Shown: positions 11,197 through 22,089, counted from the first letter of the stretch. The stretch is DNA of 64,000 nt from Eulemur rufifrons (GCF_041146395.1 NC_090996.1:32202738-32266737), one strand, 5' to 3'. A program made the numbers and translations. The notes: a model not told the origin generated them from the letters alone.

Positions 11197-11612
11197 TATC
11201 TCAGTCCATTTGTGTTGCTATAATTACCCGAGGCTGGATAATTTATGAAGAAAAGAAGTTTATTTGGCTCATGGTTCTGCAGGTTGTACAAGAAGCATGG
11301 TGCCAGCATCTGTTTCTGGTGAGGGCTTCAGGAAGCTTCTACTCACCCCAGAAGGGGACAGGGAGCCGGTGTGTAGAGATGTCACATAAAGAGAGAGGAC
11401 AGTGCCTGGGAGGTGCCAGGCTCTTCTTAACAAAGAGACTAATAGAGCAAGAACTGCCTCACCACCCCCCACCACCCCAGGACATTAATTTATTCATGAG
11501 GGATCCACCCCCATGAGCCAAACACCTCCCACAGGCCCCACCTCCAACACTGGGGATCAAATGTCAACATGGGATTTGGAGAGGACAAACAAACCATATT
11601 CAAACTACAGCC
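11197..11612 (-). mobile_element. MLT1A0-like MaLR LTR (solo)
   Basis: Read on the plus strand: tcagtccatttgtgttgcta, gaggctggataatttatgaa, gtttatttggctcatggttc, agaagcatggtgccagcatc, then cattcatgagggatccaccc-like and cacctcccacaggccccacc blocks. This is the reverse complement of the MLT1A0/MST-type LTR. A 5-bp duplication ctggg flanks it at 11192-11196 and 11613-11617, as expected for this ERVL-MaLR class. No internal region remains. Confidence 0.85.
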
Positions 11613-11740
11613 CTGGGTAACAGCTAGAAGGTGATTTTTTATGCTGTTCTCTCTACTTTTACATAGGCATATATATGCTTTAAGTTTTACATGATAAAAA
11701 GGGTTTTGGTTTTTTTATAGAAGTTTTTTTTTAGGCTGGT
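11613..11740 (+). mobile_element. Old L1 LINE 3' end (right part)
   Basis: Continues the element cut at 11196: ctgggtaacagctagaaggt, tatgctgttctctctacttt, then gttttacatgataaaaaggg, which is the terminal L1M 3' UTR order before the tail. Confidence 0.6.
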
Positions 11741-12719
11741 CAAGTGAAGCTGTGGGAGTGGAGAAGGAACAAAGGAATCTGTAACTGGTTGTGATCAATT
11801 AGTTGTAAACACAACCAACACGATTTTTTTTTTTTTTTACAAAAAGACTCATAGAAGAAGATGTCAGGTGATGATGATCAAAATGATGATCAAGTACCCA
11901 ACAAGGCCTGACATTGTTCCTTCCAGGTGTAGCCCTGGCCTAAGTCACGCTGTAGACACAGCTCAGCGTCTAAAATGATGGAAGCCCACTTTAGCCAGGA
12001 TAACCATTTATCTTCCATGCCCTTATGAAACCATCGCAGACTGTGTCATAAAAGGAATAATGCAATGCCTTTAAAGTACATGAATTAATTATCAGTAGGA
12101 ATGAATGAAAACCATATCTACCTCTTATAGGTATTAATACCCAAAAGCTGCTGCGACTACCCTTCTCAACTTTGGAAAGGTCACTCGTATATAATGAATG
12201 ATAAGGGTCACCCAAGTTCACAGTATATTAAAAGTGAGCGGAATTTTAAGGGTTTACTGCAAATAAAATTTTCTGCAGGGAATTTATTAAGCCCAGGCAA
12301 GGTTACAGAGTTATTTGTGGTGTTTTAATGCTACCTTTATTAATAATAACCTTTCCAGGGGTGCATCATCTGAGAAAGCACACACTTTAATCCAGAACTG
12401 TGTGTCTGGTATTATTACCGGGAACATTAAATAATGAAGTTTCAATGGCAGAATAGAAGAAATCATGATTTGGTAGGTTTCTGGTACCCAGCCATCGGGA
12501 GCAAGTCTTAAAGCAAAAATAAGCACCTGAGATCATAGATAATTCAGAGGCTGATCATTGAGAAGGAATCTGAGATATCTAGAAACAAACACTACTATAA
12601 GTTAGACTTTATACTTACATCACTGTTTCTAAAGTATCAGTGAACTTCAAAAAGCACCAAGGAATGATGCTATACACGGGTCTGGGAGAGAAAAACAAGG
12701 ACCTCTCTGCTTACACTTG
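11741..12719. other. Unannotated unique DNA
   Basis: Contains a poly(T) run near 11825-11839. The stretch 12000-12540 is repeat-free and AT-leaning and could be conserved noncoding DNA, but no specific signal stands out. Confidence 0.35.
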
Positions 12720-12935
12720 AGTAGTACCAAGTCCTGTTTAAGAGCATGAGAAATAGAAACAAGAGAATTCAGATTCCAGCTCAGCCAACTTGAGCTGCCT
12801 GACCTTGGCCAATGAGCTTTCCTGAGTCAGCTTCCTCGAATGTAGAATGAAGATAATACTACTTATCCCTTGGAGCAATTATAACAAAAAGGCTAAATCA
12901 AATTAGATATGGCAATTTTATGATGAAATTCTGGG
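12720..12935 (+). mobile_element. MIR SINE fragment
   Basis: MIR order in plus direction: agcatgagaaatag, gattccagctcagccaactt, ctgcctgaccttggccaatg, cagcttcctcgaatgtagaa, agataatactacttatccc. Confidence 0.6.
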
Positions 12936-13074
12936 CACATATTAACCGTAACATAAACGGCTATATTTATTGTAAATTAAAACTGTTTTAAAATCCTATG
13001 AAGGGCTTGGCCTTTGTTCCTAGGTGGCATCTCCTTTTATTAAGTGAGCATTTCCTCTATCATGTAGCAAAATG

Positions 13075-13168
13075 TGCCTCTGACGTGCAACTGCCTGAGT
13101 TCCAACCCCAGACTCTGATTTTTACTGGATGCAAAGTTCTAAGAAAATCATTTTGTCTCTCTAGACGT
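13075..13168 (+). mobile_element. MIR SINE, left part
   Basis: The words actgcctgagttccaacccc and gactctgatttttactgg fit the central MIR region. The element is interrupted by the hAT insertion starting at 13169 and continues at 13511. Confidence 0.5.
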
Positions 13169-13510
13169 GCAGTCCCCAAGTTCCGGGACTTGGATTGGCA
13201 CCGGTCCAGTCCATGGCCTGTTGGGAACCAGGTCGCAGGGCGGGAGATGTGCACGGGTGAGCAAGCAAAGCCGCTTCCCGTCGCTGGCATCACCACCTGA
13301 GCTCCGCCTCCTGGCAGATCAGTGGCGACATTAGAGTCTCATAGGAGCTCGGACCCTACCGTAAACTGCGCATACGAGGGATCTAGGTTGCAGCTCCTTA
13401 TGAGAATTTGTCTGAAACCATCCCTCCCCACCAACCCCAACCCCGGTCCGTGGAAAAAGTTGTCTTCCATGAAACCAGGTCCCTGGTGCCAAAATGGTTG
13501 GCATTCGCTT
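13169..13510 (+). mobile_element. Nonautonomous hAT-type DNA transposon
   Basis: The sequence follows a dispersed hAT consensus: cagtccccaagttccgggac, accggtccagtccatggcct, gttgggaaccaggtcgcagg, ctgagctccgcctcctggca, gatctaggttgcagctcctt, gtccgtggaaaaagttgtct, ggtccctggtgccaaaatgg. It is flanked by a perfect direct duplication tctagacgt (13160-13168 and 13511-13519), fitting the 8-bp duplications of hAT elements. No transposase frame. Confidence 0.8.
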
Positions 13511-13630
13511 TCTAGACGTTTACTTTTTCATGTATAAAACAGGCACAGCAATGGTCCCCACCCCCCACTCCTGCAGTTGCGTTGTTAAATGGGACGATGA
13601 ATGCAAAACCTTTAAAACAAATCTAAACAC
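13511..13630 (+). mobile_element. MIR SINE, right part
   Basis: After the hAT element the MIR resumes with tgtataaaacaggcacagca, gttgcgttgttaaatgggac and aatgcaaaacctttaaaac, matching the distal MIR section in plus direction. Confidence 0.5.
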
Positions 13631-14172
13631 GGCCAATAGTCAAGGCATGAAACATTGCTGGGGCAACTGTCATGGCAGCTGCGATGACAGTAGCTCCCTC
13701 TTCCTACCAGTAACCATAGGACGGCGATTCCACTCACCCAGCCTGAACCATTCCATTTGGGGATTAAATAATCCGATCCACGAGGAAGTCATCTCTTACC
13801 CCTACCTTCCTTTCTTTCTCTGCACTTCTGTCCGTTCCCTGCTGGTTCTGCCCTTGTTGCAGATGGAAGACAGCCAGGCTTTGCGTGCTCATCACCCAAA
13901 ATCCTGGAGTTTTCTAAAGCTTTGGTCATGTGGCATCTGGCCTCTTTCCTCGGGAACACAATTCAAAGGGATGAGCTTTTCAGAGAAATCTCATCTTTCA
14001 TCGTCTGCCAAGAACAACCACAGGGAAAGGATCTATCTAAAAGCCGAATCACCTCCTCATGCACGGTGCGTGGTCTCCTGTCCATGGATCAGGCTTGGGG
14101 TAGGGGGACTCGGTCACATCTAGGTCCGAATATTTGCGTGGGGTTGGTTAAAATAAGTGGGCTGACTCAAGG

Positions 14173-14174
<2 letters not shown>
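13631..14174. other. Unannotated unique DNA
   Basis: A 209-codon ATG frame (13494-14123, plus) passes through this stretch, but it starts inside the hAT element and crosses the MIR, so I do not treat it as a gene. Confidence 0.4.

Positions 14175-14207
<33 letters not shown>
14175..14207. repeat. AC dinucleotide microsatellite
   Basis: An uninterrupted AC tract of about 16 units. Confidence 0.95.
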
Positions 14208-14209
<2 letters not shown>

Positions 14210-14884
14210 GACATTATCACTTGTTTATAAAGAACATCAGCATGTCAGGTACTGGTTTAATTTGTTTTGTAGTCAATTTTCCCCTGCCCCTCAAGGCTCA
14301 TTAGCCAAGCAATCATTCCATATGATAATGCGTCCTCTGTGCTTCTTTCCTGGGTCCAAGAACATATCTTCAGCTCCAGTGCCAGCAGCGGGCGTCCTTC
14401 ATCAGCAACCTTGCCCGGTTTTGCTGAAAGGACGCCAACTCCACACGTGCCTTTCCTCCCCAGCACCCATTAACTCCGTTTACCATATACTTAGACATCT
14501 GGCTGAAGAACCAACAAGCTTATTTCCCCACCCTCCATAATCACCCGACGTAATATCTGTTTCCTTACAATTTGTCCCTCAGAGACAGACATCTAGATAA
14601 AGCCAACGTCATTTCAAATCACACTGACTTTGGCCAGATGTTCCATGTCTGGGAAACAATGTTTATTGAAAGTTTACACACTAATTATTATTGAAATCCC
14701 CGCAAAGGTTACCTTGAACTTAAGGTCTGGGAACCCAGGCCGAGATGGGTTTCAAAAAGGATCTGAGGTTTGCCTTTCTTACCTTGGGCCAATCTTTCTC
14801 TGGAACCTTGAGAGTTCCTTAGCATCTACTTTTCCCTAGCTACCTTCTCTCTCCCTGACTTTTAATATGATGAATAAGCAACTA
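14208..14884. other. Unannotated unique DNA
   Basis: No gene or clear repeat recognised. Confidence 0.4.
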
Positions 14885-15850
14885 TGCCCCCCAAAATCCT
14901 ATCCTTAGACCTGACTGTTTCCTTGAGCTCTAGACTCAAGTATACATACAACTCTCTTCTTGAACCTACACTTGGAAGTTCCACTGGCATCTCAAACTTG
15001 TCCAGAGTGGACCTCTGCAGTCTTGCCACGCCCTACAAATCAGTTCTTCTGCGAGTATTGCCCATGTGAGTAAGTCACGTCCGTTTGCCCACCTGCCAGG
15101 AGTCATCCTTGCTTTCTCCTCTCATCCCCTATCTGTCAGTGCTGTCACAAGATTGTAGCCATCCCTACTGCCATTTTTCTAGGACCGGCCACCAACATCA
15201 CTCATCCGAGTTGCTCTAAGAGTCTACTAACTGGTTTCTCTGTGCCAACTTTTGACATCTTCCTCTCATATATGTGCCACTCATCGATCAGAAGATGCCT
15301 CTTCTTTGCATAAAACCATCAAATGGCTTCCCCTGGGGCTTAGAAAAGACCTCTCAGTCCTTACCTCCTGCAAGATATGCCCCCACCTCTCCGTGTAACT
15401 CACCTCCTCACTCCCAACACCAATAAATCCACCTTCTTCCTACCTCAGGGTCCCTCCCCTGCTCTTCTCTTTCCCTGGAATGGGCTTTCCCTGGGCCTTG
15501 TTACACTTTATTTTCATCCTTCATGTCTTAGCTAATATGTCAACTCTTCCAAGAAACTCCATTGACTACCCAACCTGCAGAGGCAAATTAAACTCTACAG
15601 CCACACCCTCCACCTAAGGAAACACTTCGTGCTTTGTTTCATTCGTAGCACATATTCTCACCTGTATTTCTCTCACTGACTCACATTTACTTGTTAAGTA
15701 TCCACTTCCTTCTCTGGAATATCTCAGGGCAAGAACCACATTTATCCTTGTTATTGATCAATCCTCAGCACCAAGAAGATGCCCGGTGTACAACATGCAT
15801 CCAATACATATTCTTTGAATGACAGAATGAAGGAATCCTGCTGTGTTTTC
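14885..15850 (+). mobile_element. L2 LINE, long 3' segment
   Basis: Nearly 1 kb follows the L2 order: ttgagctctagactcaagta, ggaagttccactggcatctc, aggagtcatccttgctttct, tctactaactggtttctctg, accatcaaatggcttcccct, ctctttccctggaatgggct, atgtcttagctaatatgtca, ctcagggcaagaaccacatt, then the terminal catccaatacatattctttg with gaatgacagaatgaagg. The ORF2 part carries frameshifts and stops. Confidence 0.8.
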
Positions 15851-15989
15851 CTACTGAAGGCCCCATTGAGTCTATAACCCTATAACCCTATCCCAAATTA
15901 GACTACAAGCTTCCTATACCTAGAGAACTGTCTGACAGGCCCGAGCTCTAACAATTCAGCCATGCTGAGAAGTTATCTGTAACCACCCA

Positions 15990-16175
15990 GACATTGTGTC
16001 CCCTTACTACTCAAAGTGTGTTCCACGGCTCAAGAGCAGCAGCATCACTCAGGAGCTTATCACAAATTCAGAATCTCAGGTCCCATCCCAGACTTACAAC
16101 ACTAGCACCTGCATTTTAACAAGATTCCTGGGAGATGTGTACATGCATTAGAATTCAAGAAGCCCTGCTTTAGTT
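15990..16175 (-). mobile_element. MER5A-like hAT-Charlie MITE
   Basis: Order in plus reading: ctcaaagtgtgttccacggc, cagcagcatcactcaggagc, aattcagaatctcaggtccc, atcccagacttac, cctgcattttaacaagattc, tagaattcaagaagccctgc. This is the reverse complement of MER5A. Confidence 0.75.
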
Positions 16176-16300
16176 CCGTTGGCCTGAACCCTGGGTGCTT
16201 ATTAGAAGCCCTATCCCAGACCAATTAAAGTCTCTGGGACCAAGGCCTGGGCAGCACAGCTGCTTTGTAAAGCTGTCCCCAGGATTCTAACATGCAGTCA
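16176..16300. mobile_element. Second MER5-type fragment
   Basis: ctgaaccctgggtgcttatt, agaccaattaaagtctctgg and gtccccaggattctaacatg match a MER5A/MER5B-like element. It directly abuts the previous copy. Confidence 0.6.
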
Positions 16301-16776
16301 ATACTTGGCATCAGTGATACAGCGTAGAGACCAACACCTCAACATTTTACAAGCTTGGGCTACGTGTTCGTGGAGGGAGCTGTTGTTATGAAGCTGAAAC
16401 AGTGAACGATGCAGAAACACGACCAGCAATGACAGAACTGATAAAACCCCAGCTCTGCGGACGGTGCACCAGGCCCTGCCCCGGAGAGAAAGGCAACCCA
16501 GAGTCCATGACCAGTGCCAAGGGAGGGTCTTGGTAGGCGTCACTTAGCTTTCATGGTTCTCACAGAAAAACGCACATAAGGACATTTACAATATTTCCTT
16601 CACAATCAAAACAAAAAAAGGAAACCACCTGAAGATACTACCCATCTTTTCATACCTTTTGCAAATTTCACACCTTAGTCAAAGGCAGATGCTGTTTACT
16701 TGTGGAATGCCAATGTTGTGAAGCTGCTATCTGTAATTAGCTCATTAGCTCACCTGTGGAATCGTCTAACTTTAGG

Positions 16777-16807
<31 letters not shown>

Positions 16808-17149
16808 AAATCAGGACTTCTGAGACAAGGGCAATAACCTGCCCACCTGGGGTGGGCTGGGCGTGTTCTCGAACTCCTTACGTTTTGTAACACAGACGCC
16901 AGGAGAAACTCTCGGCAAGAGCACGCTACATCCCAAGGAAGTTCTTGGTTAAGAAGTCAAAAAGCTTTGCTCCAGCACGGAAATCTGACTTGGTTTATGA
17001 CAACCACCCGGCACCCCAGGATTCTGGATTCCTGTTCCCAGCACCGTCCAGGGCTCGAGTACGCGCTTTGAAAGATGCGGCTTACCCTGATTTGAGATGT
17101 GTCCTTGGTTTGTTTTAACTTCGACTATGAATACCCTCAGTCACTCCAT
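16301..17149. other. Unique DNA with a 27-base poly(T) run
   Basis: Poly(T) occupies 16777-16803. The rest shows no gene or clear repeat; 16860-17080 has scattered CpGs but is not an island. Confidence 0.45.
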
Positions 17150-17574
17150 CAGTCAAGGTCTCAATAAGAAGCAGATGGCATATTCCAATTAGGATTATTT
17201 AAGGAGATCTGACTTACAGAAGTACTATTTTCAAAGGTGTAGGCAGAGCGCAGGGAAACCAGGCGGGCTGTGCAGAAACCTAGAATTAGTAGCTGCAGAG
17301 TTGTTATTTCCCCAGGCCAACGGGAAGGAAAACTTATGGGTTCCCAGAAGGAAAGGAGGCTACTCAGCGAGGCAAAGCAGTGGCCTGTCTTTGAAGGACA
17401 CTCTCTGCCCTCAGAAAGGACACTGGGACAATAAATACCTCGACCTCACTTAGTTCCTTCCCTCAGTCTCCTGCCTCAACTTCCCATAAGCAGAACTCGA
17501 ATGAAAATGAAAGTGCAAAGGATCCTCTGGGTGTCGTCCTCATATATCAGCTTCCTGGGAAAAAGCAGGGAAGG
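17150..17574. mobile_element. Unclassified old interspersed repeat
   Basis: The order ggattatttaaggagatctg, aaaggtgtaggcagagcgca, gaaaccaggcgggctgtgca, gttgttatttccccaggcca resembles a dispersed repeat I have seen in mammalian DNA but cannot name. A weakly similar theme may occur near 43.6-44.1 kb. Confidence 0.35.
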
Positions 17575-18061
17575 CTCCTAATGTCCCCACAAAGACATCC
17601 ACCTCCTAGTCCCAGGAGCTGGTGGCTACCTGTAGATTAAATGTACAAACCGAGTTTGCAGGTAAATTAAGGCGGCTGATCAGCTGACCATAAGACAGGA
17701 AGATGATTCCGAATTATCTGGGTGGGCCCCCTACAATCACAGAGGTCCTCACAAGTGGAAGCAGGAGGCAGGAGAGGGTCAGGGGAGATGGGACTCAGGG
17801 GAGTGGGCAGAGAGATGCGATGTTGCTGGCTTTGAGGATGGAGGGGGACCCACAAGCCAAGGAACACTGGTGGTCTCTGGAAGCTTAAGAAAGCAAAGAG
17901 ATTCTCTCTAGAGCTCCAGAAAGCAGCACAGCCTCACTGACACCCTGACTCTACAGCCCAGGGACACTGTGTCGCATTTCTGTACTAAAGAACTTGAAAA
18001 TAGTAAATCTGCGTTATTTGAAGTTTGTGTTCATTTGTCCCGGTAGCAATGGGAAACGAAC
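17575..18061 (+). mobile_element. MLT1B-like MaLR LTR
   Basis: MLT1 order is clear: tgtccccacaaagacatcca, atctgggtgggccccctaca, tcctcacaagtggaagcagg, cacaagccaaggaacactgg, ctctagagctccagaaagca, ctgacaccctgactctacag and a terminal tgtgttcatttgtcccggta, gcaatgggaaacgaa. Solo, diverged, plus orientation. Confidence 0.75.
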
Positions 18062-18199
18062 GCAGTGGGGAGGGATGAAGGATGCCTTTTGCAAGTGGAC
18101 AATGTCTGGCATCATCCTCCACTGACATCTCCTGGCATTTTTGGTCACCCTTTGTCCCCTGAGTCTAAGCCTCGGGCTAAGCCTTCGCCCTGGACTGAA

Positions 18200-18445
18200 G
18201 GGAAGCAACATGACATAATTTCAAGACTCAGGGTTTGCTTTCAGGCTGGCTTGAGTCTGCATCCAGCTCTGCCACAGATGGGGTATGTGGCTTGGGGTAG
18301 TCACAGTTTCCTCCTCTGTGAAATGGGGATGATAAAAACAGCAATTACCTGTGGCATTAGCGTCAGGGCTAAACGAACAATGCATATATAACATTTAGGA
18401 TGATGCCCAACATAAAGTAGATGCTCAATAAATGCTGGAACTTTC
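18200..18445 (+). mobile_element. MIR SINE
   Basis: Near full-length MIR order: gagtctgcatccagctctgc, tcacagtttcctcctctgtg, aaatggggatgataaaaaca, then cataaagtagatgctcaata-type 3' end. Confidence 0.75.
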
Positions 18446-18459
18446 AGCCTCATCTTGTT

Positions 18460-18620
18460 GACTATGGTGGTTAAAAATATGCTCACAAATTCTTGGATAA
18501 CTCCCCGCCTCTAAGTGGTGGAGCTGCATTCCCCTCCCCATGAGTGTGGGCTGGCAGTGCTTCCAACACATAGAATGAGGCAGAAATAAGGGTGTTTGAG
18601 ACTAGGTCATAAAAACTACT
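18460..18620 (+). mobile_element. MLT1-type LTR, left part of a nested insertion
   Basis: Words ccgcctctaagtggtggagc, gagtgtgggctggcagtgct, tccaacacatagaatgaggc and gactaggtcataaa fit an old MLT1-type LTR. Its right half appears 0.8 kb further on at 19455, so it was split by L1 sequence. Confidence 0.6.
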
Positions 18621-18827
18621 GGGGCTGCTGTGTGATTCCAACTAGATAACATTCTGGAAAAGGCAAAACAGTAAAAAGAGGAGTGGTTGCCAGGAACCTG
18701 CAGGAGATGGGGGTGGGAGGTGGGATGAATAAGTGAAGCACAGGAGATTTTTAAGGCAGTGAAACGATTCTGCATGATAATGGCATGGTGGAAAGATAAC
18801 ATCATGCATTTGTTAAAACCCATAGAA
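18621..18827 (+). mobile_element. L1 LINE 3' region inserted in the LTR (left part)
   Basis: gattccaactagataacatt, ctggaaaaggcaaaacagta, gtggttgccaggaacctgca, gcatttgttaaaacccatag match the late 3' part of an old L1 (L1M). It breaks off at catagaa (18821-18827) and resumes at 19322. Confidence 0.65.
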
Positions 18828-19314
18828 TCGTCTCCATGGCTAGGACATGGAAGTAACCCAAGCATTTGTCAACAGATGACTGGAGGAGCAAAATGTGGTC
18901 TCTATATACAATAGAGTATTACTCAGCCCAAACAAGGAAGGAAATACTGACACAATGCTACAACATGGACGGACCTTGAGGACATGATGTTAAGTGAGAG
19001 AAGCCGGTCACAAAAGGATATGCGCTGCATGATTCCAAGTATCTGAGGTGCGCAGCACAGGCAAAATCATAAAGACAGGAGGCAGAACCGTGGTTGCCGG
19101 GGACTGGGGATGGAGGGATGGGGAATTATTGTTTCATGAGTTTGGAGTTTCAGCTTTGCAAGATGAAAGGATGTCTGGAGATGGATGGTGGAGATGTTTG
19201 CATGACACTATGATTGTTGTGTTGAATTCAACCACTGAACTATATACTTAAAAATGGTTAAGATGGTAAATTTATTTTTATGTGTATATTACCACAATAA
19301 ATCAGAAAAAAAAA
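18828..19314 (+). mobile_element. Second L1 3' end inserted in the first L1
   Basis: Typical L1M ORF2-end and 3' UTR order: aatagagtattactcagccc, gatgttaagtgagagaagcc, ggttgccggggactggggat, gagatggatggtggagatgt, accactgaactatatactta, then ttaccacaataaatcag and a poly(A) tail. The flanks catagaa (18821-18827) and cacagag (19315-19321) look like a decayed 7-bp target duplication. Confidence 0.75.
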
Positions 19315-19321
19315 CACAGAG

Positions 19322-19452
19322 TTGTACAACACAAAGAGCAATCTCTAATATAAACTACAACTTTAGTTAATAAAAATGTATTAATATTGGTTCGTGAATT
19401 GTAACAAATGGACCACACTCCTGCCTGATGTTAATAGGAGAAACAGAAAAAG
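19322..19452 (+). mobile_element. L1 LINE 3' region inserted in the LTR (right part)
   Basis: ttgtacaacacaaagagcaa, ctttagttaataaaaatgta, tattaatattggttcgtgaa, ttgtaacaaatggaccacac continue exactly where the first L1 stopped at 18827, followed by the ggagaaac end near 19444. Confidence 0.7.
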
Positions 19453-19454
19453 TC

Positions 19455-19780
19455 ACTGGAACACTCTCTCTTTCTCTATCTCTTGCTCTAAACAAAGAAA
19501 GCTGCTATGCTGTCCACAGCTCTATAGAGAGGACCACGCAGCAAGGAACTGAAGCCTCTGACCAACAGACCCGTCAGCCCCAGGGAAGCCTTCAGATGAC
19601 ATAGCCCAGCCAACCCCTCGACTGCAACCTCACCAGAGACCCTGAGCTGCACCACCCACTTAAGCCACTCCCAGATTCCCGACCCTAAGAAACTGTGTGA
19701 CTAAATGACTGTTGTTTTCATGGTTGCCATGTTTGGGTTAATTTGTTATGCAGCCACAGATAACTAATACATTAATCAAA
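19455..19780 (+). mobile_element. MLT1-type LTR, right part
   Basis: Resumes with acactctctctttctctatc, then ctatagagaggaccacgcag, caaggaactgaagcctctga, cagagaccctgagctgcacc, gattcccgaccctaagaaac and the terminal acagataactaatac. Confidence 0.65.
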
Positions 19781-20420
19781 AAGGAAGAGCTGTGAAAGAC
19801 ATTTGTGAAAACCTTGTTAGAGGTGACTTTGAAAAGTTTGTAGCTTACCTTACCTCACAATAACTGCATATACCCGGTGTCAAATCAGGGGTTAGGGATC
19901 CCTGTTGCAGAAGCTGGAAATCTAAGAAATGAAAGGTTTGACTTTAAATGGGAGAAAATAATTCCTTCCTTTGGGATTCAAACCCAAATCATGTGCCCTC
20001 CTCATAGAACGCTGGTCTCCAAGCTGGTGCTAACGCAGGGAAATATGGTTATTTCCTGTTCATCAGCATTTTACCCTCAAACCTTCTGTCAAGCTGGCAT
20101 GTTTTTTGTTTTTTGTTTTTTTTTTCCCAGCAAGCAGGAACCTCAGAGCTTATCCTCAGATTGTCTGCCAACTTCCAGTCCAACTCCGATTCATCCAAGG
20201 GTCCAGAAAGCCAGACAGAGGTCGTGACATTGACACCTCTTGTCCTGTCCAGAGCTCCGGGACGTGCCCTGACCGGGCTTCCAGGGAAGTGGAGGAGGAA
20301 ATGCCCTCTCATGCATCCCAGCTGGTTCTCCGCTGATTTCAACCCACTGGCCATCTGGTCTCTTCTCCCCGCTATGCACACAGCTTGGTCTGGGAACTGG
20401 AAACTTTCTGCAGGATTCAG
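19781..20420. other. Unannotated unique DNA
   Basis: Contains a T-rich run near 20103-20128 with a CpG-moderate stretch after it. Short overlapping frames on both strands have no homology I recognise. Confidence 0.4.
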
Positions 20421-20460
20421 CATTTTTATTTTTTTAATTTTTTAAATTTTCTTTTCACAG
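20421..20460 (+). other. Splice-acceptor-like tract
   Basis: A long T/A-rich tract ends in ttcttttcacag at 20449-20460, followed by accaggacg. It would be a plausible plus-strand 3' splice site, but no partner donor, exon frame or transcript evidence is visible. Confidence 0.2.
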
Positions 20461-21920
20461 ACCAGGACGCATGAAGAGAGTGGAGGACACTGGCTGCCGT
20501 ATAACATTGCAGTGCTTGTCCACATATAGAAACTGAGGCATGGAAACCAAAGATGCCACCTGGCAAGAGTCCAGTAGAATCTCTGCATGTTTAAAAACAC
20601 AGCCATTCAAATCCATTAGGATTGTTCGCTGTGACTTTAATAAACAAGGGTGACTGAAAATGCAACCCAAGTGGTAAGTAATTCTGCTTAGCTTTTCTGC
20701 AGAATTCATTCAAGAAAAAAAAAATCAAAGCTCCAAGGCAATCAAATTTGGTTTCATTTAAATGATTTTTATTTATTTTGTTTAATAAAATAGCAGGTCA
20801 CAAAAGCTCCTACAAAGTGCTTCCTTCATTCATAGATATACTAAAATATATATATAATTTTTATACCCATATAATTCATATATAGATATAGAACCTAACA
20901 TGGATAACAGCTAATGGACCTCTTTCAAAATACATCAGCCAATAAAGAGGCTTTGAAAGTCCACTAAATTTTATTTAATAGTGCTATTCTAGAACTGGGC
21001 AGAGAGAGATATTAATGTAACACAAGACCAGCGTATGTAAATACAGGCTTTGTTCTAACACACTCATAAGCGAGTATCTATGAAAAAAGTTTAGAAAATA
21101 TGGATTTTAGTGTCACTCAGATAAAAATGGGGATATTTTTAGAAGGGAGATCTTGTAGAAGAGTCCCCTGCTTCCATCCTCCCTAGCAAGGAATCATTTA
21201 TGATGTCAAAGTACACACACCTAGAGTGTCCTTATGACATACTATTAACTGAACCAAAAAAAAATGCAAGTCTTGCCATTAGTATTATGCACATTGAAAT
21301 GCATTCTACAAACTTTCATTTTTTACAAATGACTAATGGATACCAACAGTAATATTCTACTGAGTTAGTAGAATTAAAAAATTGAAAGTAGTATTAAAAA
21401 TAAGTTATTACAAAAGTTCACTGAGGACCATAGATAAATATTGTGCTAAGAAGTCTGTCTATTAAGAACTTCAGAGAAATATTGCAAATGTTCTCCTGCA
21501 AACACCCATGGACATGGCTGTCATTTCTGGAATTTTCAGGAAGGACTTTCTGGATCTCATGCTATCATCAAAGTTGTTCAGTGGTATTCGAGTCAATGTT
21601 TGTTTGTATGGAAATTTTTGGTTAATGCCTTAGTATTAACTGCCCTTTTGGCTGATGATCTCTCAATAATTGGAATTTAAGACATACGCAGGTTGTGACT
21701 CAAATAAATATGTAGTTCTAGTGCTAAACCAGAGGGCTGCATCTCTCCCTCTGAGTACAGTGGCACCAGGACCCTTCATCATTCTACTGAGCTCTCTGTT
21801 GCTTCTCCACACCCCACCAATGCATAGACTCCCACCACCAGAAAGGTAAAACAGGTGAGATGCTTTGGTTGTGGAAGTCTTTTCCTGTCACTAATTGGAT
21901 CATGTTAAAAGAAAAGTGAG
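20461..21920. other. AT-leaning unique DNA, no gene seen
   Basis: About 1.4 kb without recognisable TE or gene. A short word near 20530-20550 (gaaactgaggcatggaaacc) looks like a MIR remnant. The rest is noncoding-looking, with TA-rich patches near 20830-20890. Confidence 0.4.
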
Positions 21921-22079
21921 GGCTGGGCATGGTGGCGCACACCTATAGTCCCAGCTACTCGGGAGGCTGAGGCAGGGAGACCACTTGAGCCCAGGAGTTG
22001 GAGGTTGCAGTGAGCCGTGATGAGTACATTCTACCTACAGAATGCGACTCTGTCTTCAAAAAGAAAAAAAAAAAAAAGA
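21919..22079 (+). mobile_element. Monomeric Alu (FLAM/FRAM-type)
   Basis: ggctgggcatggtggcgcac, agtcccagctactcgggagg, cttgagcccaggagttggag, gttgcagtgagccgtgatg and actctgtctt with an A-rich tail show a single 7SL-derived monomer, not a dimeric Alu. Perfect 10-bp target duplications aagaaaagtg flank it (21909-21918 and 22080-22089). Confidence 0.9.
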
Positions 22080-22089
22080 AAGAAAAGTG

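Noticed and set aside
13494..14123. 209-codon plus-strand ATG frame
   Set aside because: Begins inside a hAT element and runs through a MIR before unique DNA; no domain and no promoter.
15875..15895. Telomere-like word with repeated ataaccct
   Set aside because: Only two units with an 8-base period; too short for an interstitial telomeric repeat and it lies just after an L2 end.
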